Positions 12,849-14,794 of a DNA stretch of 14,794 bases are shown here, piece after piece; the stretch's first letter is position 1, and each line of letters starts with the position of its first letter. This stretch comes from an uncultured Campylobacter sp. (GTDB lineage: Bacteria; Actinomycetota; Actinomycetes; Mycobacteriales; Mycobacteriaceae). A program made the position numbers and the translations under genes. The stretch spans positions 1 to 14,794 of the forward strand of contig CALTYW010000050.1 in assembly GCA_943913625.1 (NCBI GenBank), read 5' to 3'. The notes beneath the pieces were generated by a model that saw nothing but the letters and a program-made list of their open reading frames with translations, had not been told where the DNA came from and ran no database searches.

Positions 12849-14003
12849 GTGATCCGTAACTTCAAGCGCACCGCCGCAATCGTCGGCGTCGTTGCAGCAT
12901 CTTCCGCTTCCCTCGTTGCTTGCAGCAACTCCGACGACAACGCGGCTTCCACCGAGGTTGAGACCGCTACCGAGACCAACGTCTCCACCGAGACCGCCTC
13001 CGCCTCCGACTCCGCTGCCGCTGGCAAGGACTACGAGCTGACCGGTCAGACCGGCAACCTCGTTGCTGAGGGCGCTTCCTCCCAGCAGAACGCTATGGAC
13101 TACTTCGGCGCACGCTACGCCGAGGAGGTTCCGGGTGCTTCCCTCGCTTACACCCCGTCCGGCTCCGGTGCAGGTATCAAGAACTTCATCGCCAACCAGG
13201 CTGTGTTCGCCGGCTCTGACTCCGCTCTGAAGGACGACGAGGTCCAGCAGGCCGCTGACCGCTGCGGCGGCAACGAGGCTTGGCACCTGCCGTTCGTCAT
13301 CGGCCCGGTTGCTATCGCCTACAACCTCGAGGGTGTGGACGACCTCAACCTGACCGTCGACAACATCGTCGAGATCTTCCAGGGCGAGATCACCACCTGG
13401 AACGACCCGAAGATCGCTGAGGCCAACCCGGGCGCAACCCTGCCGGACCAGCCGATCAACGTCTTCTACCGCTCCGACGAGTCCGGTACCTCCGACAACT
13501 TCCAGAAGTTCCTCGCTGCCGCTTCCGACGGTAAGTGGGAGTCCACCGGTAAGGCATTCCCGAACGCTGTGGGCACCGGCGCCAACGGCTCCTCCGGTGT
13601 TGCGCAGGAGGTCTCCGCGACCAACGGCGCCATCACCTACGTTGAGGCTGGCTTCGCTGACAAGAAGGCCAACATCGACTTCGGCAACGGCCCGGTCGAG
13701 CTCACCGACGACACCGTCGGCACCGCCCTGGACAACATGGAGTTCAAGACCGAGGGCCACAACATGGTCGTCGACTCCGAGAAGCTGTTCAAGACCAACG
13801 CTGCCGGCGCTTACCCGCTGGTGCTGACCACCTACGAGATCGTCTGCTCCGCCGGCTACGACAAGCAGACCTCTGACATGGTCAAGGACTTCCTGAACAT
13901 CGCTCTGGACTCCCAGGACTCCGAGCTGGCTGACGAGGGCTTCATCCCGGTCAAGGGTGCTCACGCTGAGCGCCTGCGCGAGGCCATCAACGCCATCCAG
14001 TAA
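12849..14003 (+). CDS. pstS: Phosphate ABC transporter substrate-binding lipoprotein PstS
   Basis: 384 aa. PstS captures phosphate outside the membrane and hands it to PstC/PstA. A basic N-terminus (MIRNFKR), hydrophobic stretch 9-24 and lipobox Leu-Val-Ala-Cys with Cys25 mark a lipoprotein. A Ser/Thr/Ala/Glu-rich linker of about 35 residues follows. Phosphate-binding segments are clear: GASSQQ (75-80), TPSGSGAGIKNF (102-113), GSDSAL (122-127) and RSDESGTSDNF (208-218). The GTG at 12849 is chosen because GGAAAGG (12836-12842) lies upstream and the signal peptide starts here; a frame open to 12801 adds polar residues in front. Codon use stands out from its neighbours, with many GCT and GGT codons, suggesting high expression. 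It is first in the pst operon, likely induced by phosphate shortage. Confidence 0.96.
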   Translation: MIRNFKRTAAIVGVVAASSASLVACSNSDDNAASTEVETATETNVSTETASASDSAAAGKDYELTGQTGNLVAEGASSQQNAMDYFGARYAEEVPGASLAYTPSGSGAGIKNFIANQAVFAGSDSALKDDEVQQAADRCGGNEAWHLPFVIGPVAIAYNLEGVDDLNLTVDNIVEIFQGEITTWNDPKIAEANPGATLPDQPINVFYRSDESGTSDNFQKFLAAASDGKWESTGKAFPNAVGTGANGSSGVAQEVSATNGAITYVEAGFADKKANIDFGNGPVELTDDTVGTALDNMEFKTEGHNMVVDSEKLFKTNAAGAYPLVLTTYEIVCSAGYDKQTSDMVKDFLNIALDSQDSELADEGFIPVKGAHAERLREAINAIQ

Positions 14004-14052
14004 CTCACTGACAGGTCTTCCACGGCGCGGTCGGCTGCGCCCGGAAGGCGCC

Positions 14053-14092
14053 AGACCCCCCAAGTCGGACAATTTCTGTGCTCGGGGGGTCT
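14053..14092. terminator. Hairpin between pstS and pstC, likely partial terminator or 3' stabiliser
   Basis: AGACCCCCC (14053-14061) pairs perfectly with GGGGGGTCT (14084-14092) around a 22-base loop, followed by AGTTGTG with only a weak T-run. It begins 49 bases after the pstS stop. Such a hairpin could end part of the transcripts or protect the pstS 3' end, raising PstS over the membrane subunits. Confidence 0.6.
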
Positions 14093-14168
14093 AGTTGTGC
14101 GAAGACGCGGATCGAACGCCCCGAATCTTCGTTACTCACCACCGTTTTCACGCAAAGGATTAGCGAAT

Positions 14169-14794
14169 ATGGCTGACAACCAATCGCCTAACACCGGACA
14201 CGACGAGCGCGGCGCAGGCCCGGCGACTCGCACCGAGCCGGTTGTCCAACACTCCACCGGGACCCCAGTGCTCGAAGATCAGGATTCGGCCACCACCGAT
14301 ACCACCACAACCGGCGGCGGCGCGGGCGTCAAGCGCCCGGGCGACCGTGTCTTCGAGGCGCTGTCCACCATCTCCGCGGCACTGATCACCGTGCTCGTGG
14401 CCGCCATCGGTATCTTCCTCCTCATCCAGGCGATTCCCCCGCTCGCGCGTAACGAAGGCGGCCTGCTCGGCTTCTTCACCTACGGCGGCAACTGGTCTAC
14501 CTCCAACCTGGACAACATGAAGTTCGGTATCCCGAACTACTTCTTCGCCACCATCGCGATCTCGCTCATCGCGCTTGTGATCGCGATGCCGATCGCACTT
14601 GGCGTGGCACTGTTCCTGTCCAACTACTGCCCGCAGAACCTGGTTCGCCCGCTGGGCACCATCGTGGACATGCTCGCGGCCGTGCCGTCGATCGTGTTCG
14701 GTCTGTGGGGTGCGCAGGTGCTCGGCCCGCTGCTGGGCAACTTCTACAAGTGGGTCAACAGCTGGGGCGGCGACTTCTTCCTGTTCGCCACCTA
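14169..14794 (+). CDS. pstC: Phosphate ABC transporter permease PstC, cut off by the window end
   Basis: 208 codons visible; the frame is still open at the last base. PstC and PstA form the membrane channel through which phosphate from PstS enters the cell, driven by PstB. A hydrophilic cytosolic N-terminus of about 60 residues, rich in Thr, Gly and Asp, precedes membrane segment 1 (about 66-88). Segment 2 (about 124-150) and segment 3 (about 162-190) follow, with an external loop holding GFFTYGGNWS. SNYCPQNLVRPLGTIVDMLAAVPSIVFGLWG (from 151) matches the PstC permease core. ATG 14169 has AAAGGA at 14154-14159. It lies 165 bases after pstS, beyond a hairpin. The rest, probably followed by pstA and pstB, is outside the window. 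Confidence 0.93.
   Translation, partial: MADNQSPNTGHDERGAGPATRTEPVVQHSTGTPVLEDQDSATTDTTTTGGGAGVKRPGDRVFEALSTISAALITVLVAAIGIFLLIQAIPPLARNEGGLLGFFTYGGNWSTSNLDNMKFGIPNYFFATIAISLIALVIAMPIALGVALFLSNYCPQNLVRPLGTIVDMLAAVPSIVFGLWGAQVLGPLLGNFYKWVNSWGGDFFLFAT

Noticed and set aside
12828..14072. A 414-codon - strand open frame opposite pstS
   Set aside because: Rich in Gly, Val and Leu with no domain, and exactly covers a well-supported gene; it is a GC-bias shadow.

Overview
The window looks like chromosomal DNA of a high-GC actinobacterium, most likely a Corynebacterium. Evidence: a mycothiol synthase (MshD), a DUF2993/LmeA-type envelope lipoprotein-like protein, the actinobacterial DUF3073 protein, a small separate PurS, and a gene order (SCP-like protein, purF, purM, DUF3073, YgfZ-like, aminodeoxychorismate-lyase-like, nitrobindin-like, LmeA-like, mshD, phosphate uptake) that, from memory, matches the Mycobacterium tuberculosis Rv0807-Rv0820 region. 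The species cannot be fixed from the sequence alone.

Layout. 1-420: a short collagen-like protein on the minus strand that resembles phage tail-fibre pieces and looks foreign to the rest. 420-3810: a tightly packed purS-purQ-purL operon (FGAM synthase) ending in a good terminator. 3810-3970: an intergenic stretch with two near-copies of an inverted-repeat element. 3970-5000: a tandem hotdog acyl-CoA thioesterase on the minus strand, divergent from an SCP-like gene that overlaps purF, which overlaps purM (5002-7935). A bidirectional terminator at about 7950 separates purM from the convergent DUF3073 gene. 8342-10316: a YgfZ-like iron-sulfur protein and an aminodeoxychorismate-lyase-like enzyme, divergent. 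10323-11751: a nitrobindin-like protein and an LmeA-like protein on the minus strand. 11787-12683: mshD. 12849-14794: pstS and the start of pstC, which runs off the window.

How the genes work together. PurF makes phosphoribosylamine, PurS/PurQ/PurL convert FGAR to FGAM, and PurM closes the imidazole ring to AIR, so three steps of purine synthesis are encoded in two neighbouring operons. PstS/PstC form the high-affinity phosphate importer, preceded by a possible Pho-regulon box. The others serve thiol redox (MshD), envelope lipids (LmeA-like), Fe-S enzyme assembly (YgfZ) and probably folate synthesis.

The least ordinary signals are non-coding. A 10-mer, GTCGATAAGC, occurs six times on the two strands. 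Two divergent gene pairs share overlapping, near-symmetric -10 elements only about 8-10 bases from both start codons, suggesting bidirectional promoters making leaderless mRNAs. A paired inverted-repeat element follows purL. I found no CRISPR array, tRNA, rRNA, transposase or defence system, and no clearly new multi-gene system; most of the window is conserved core genome.
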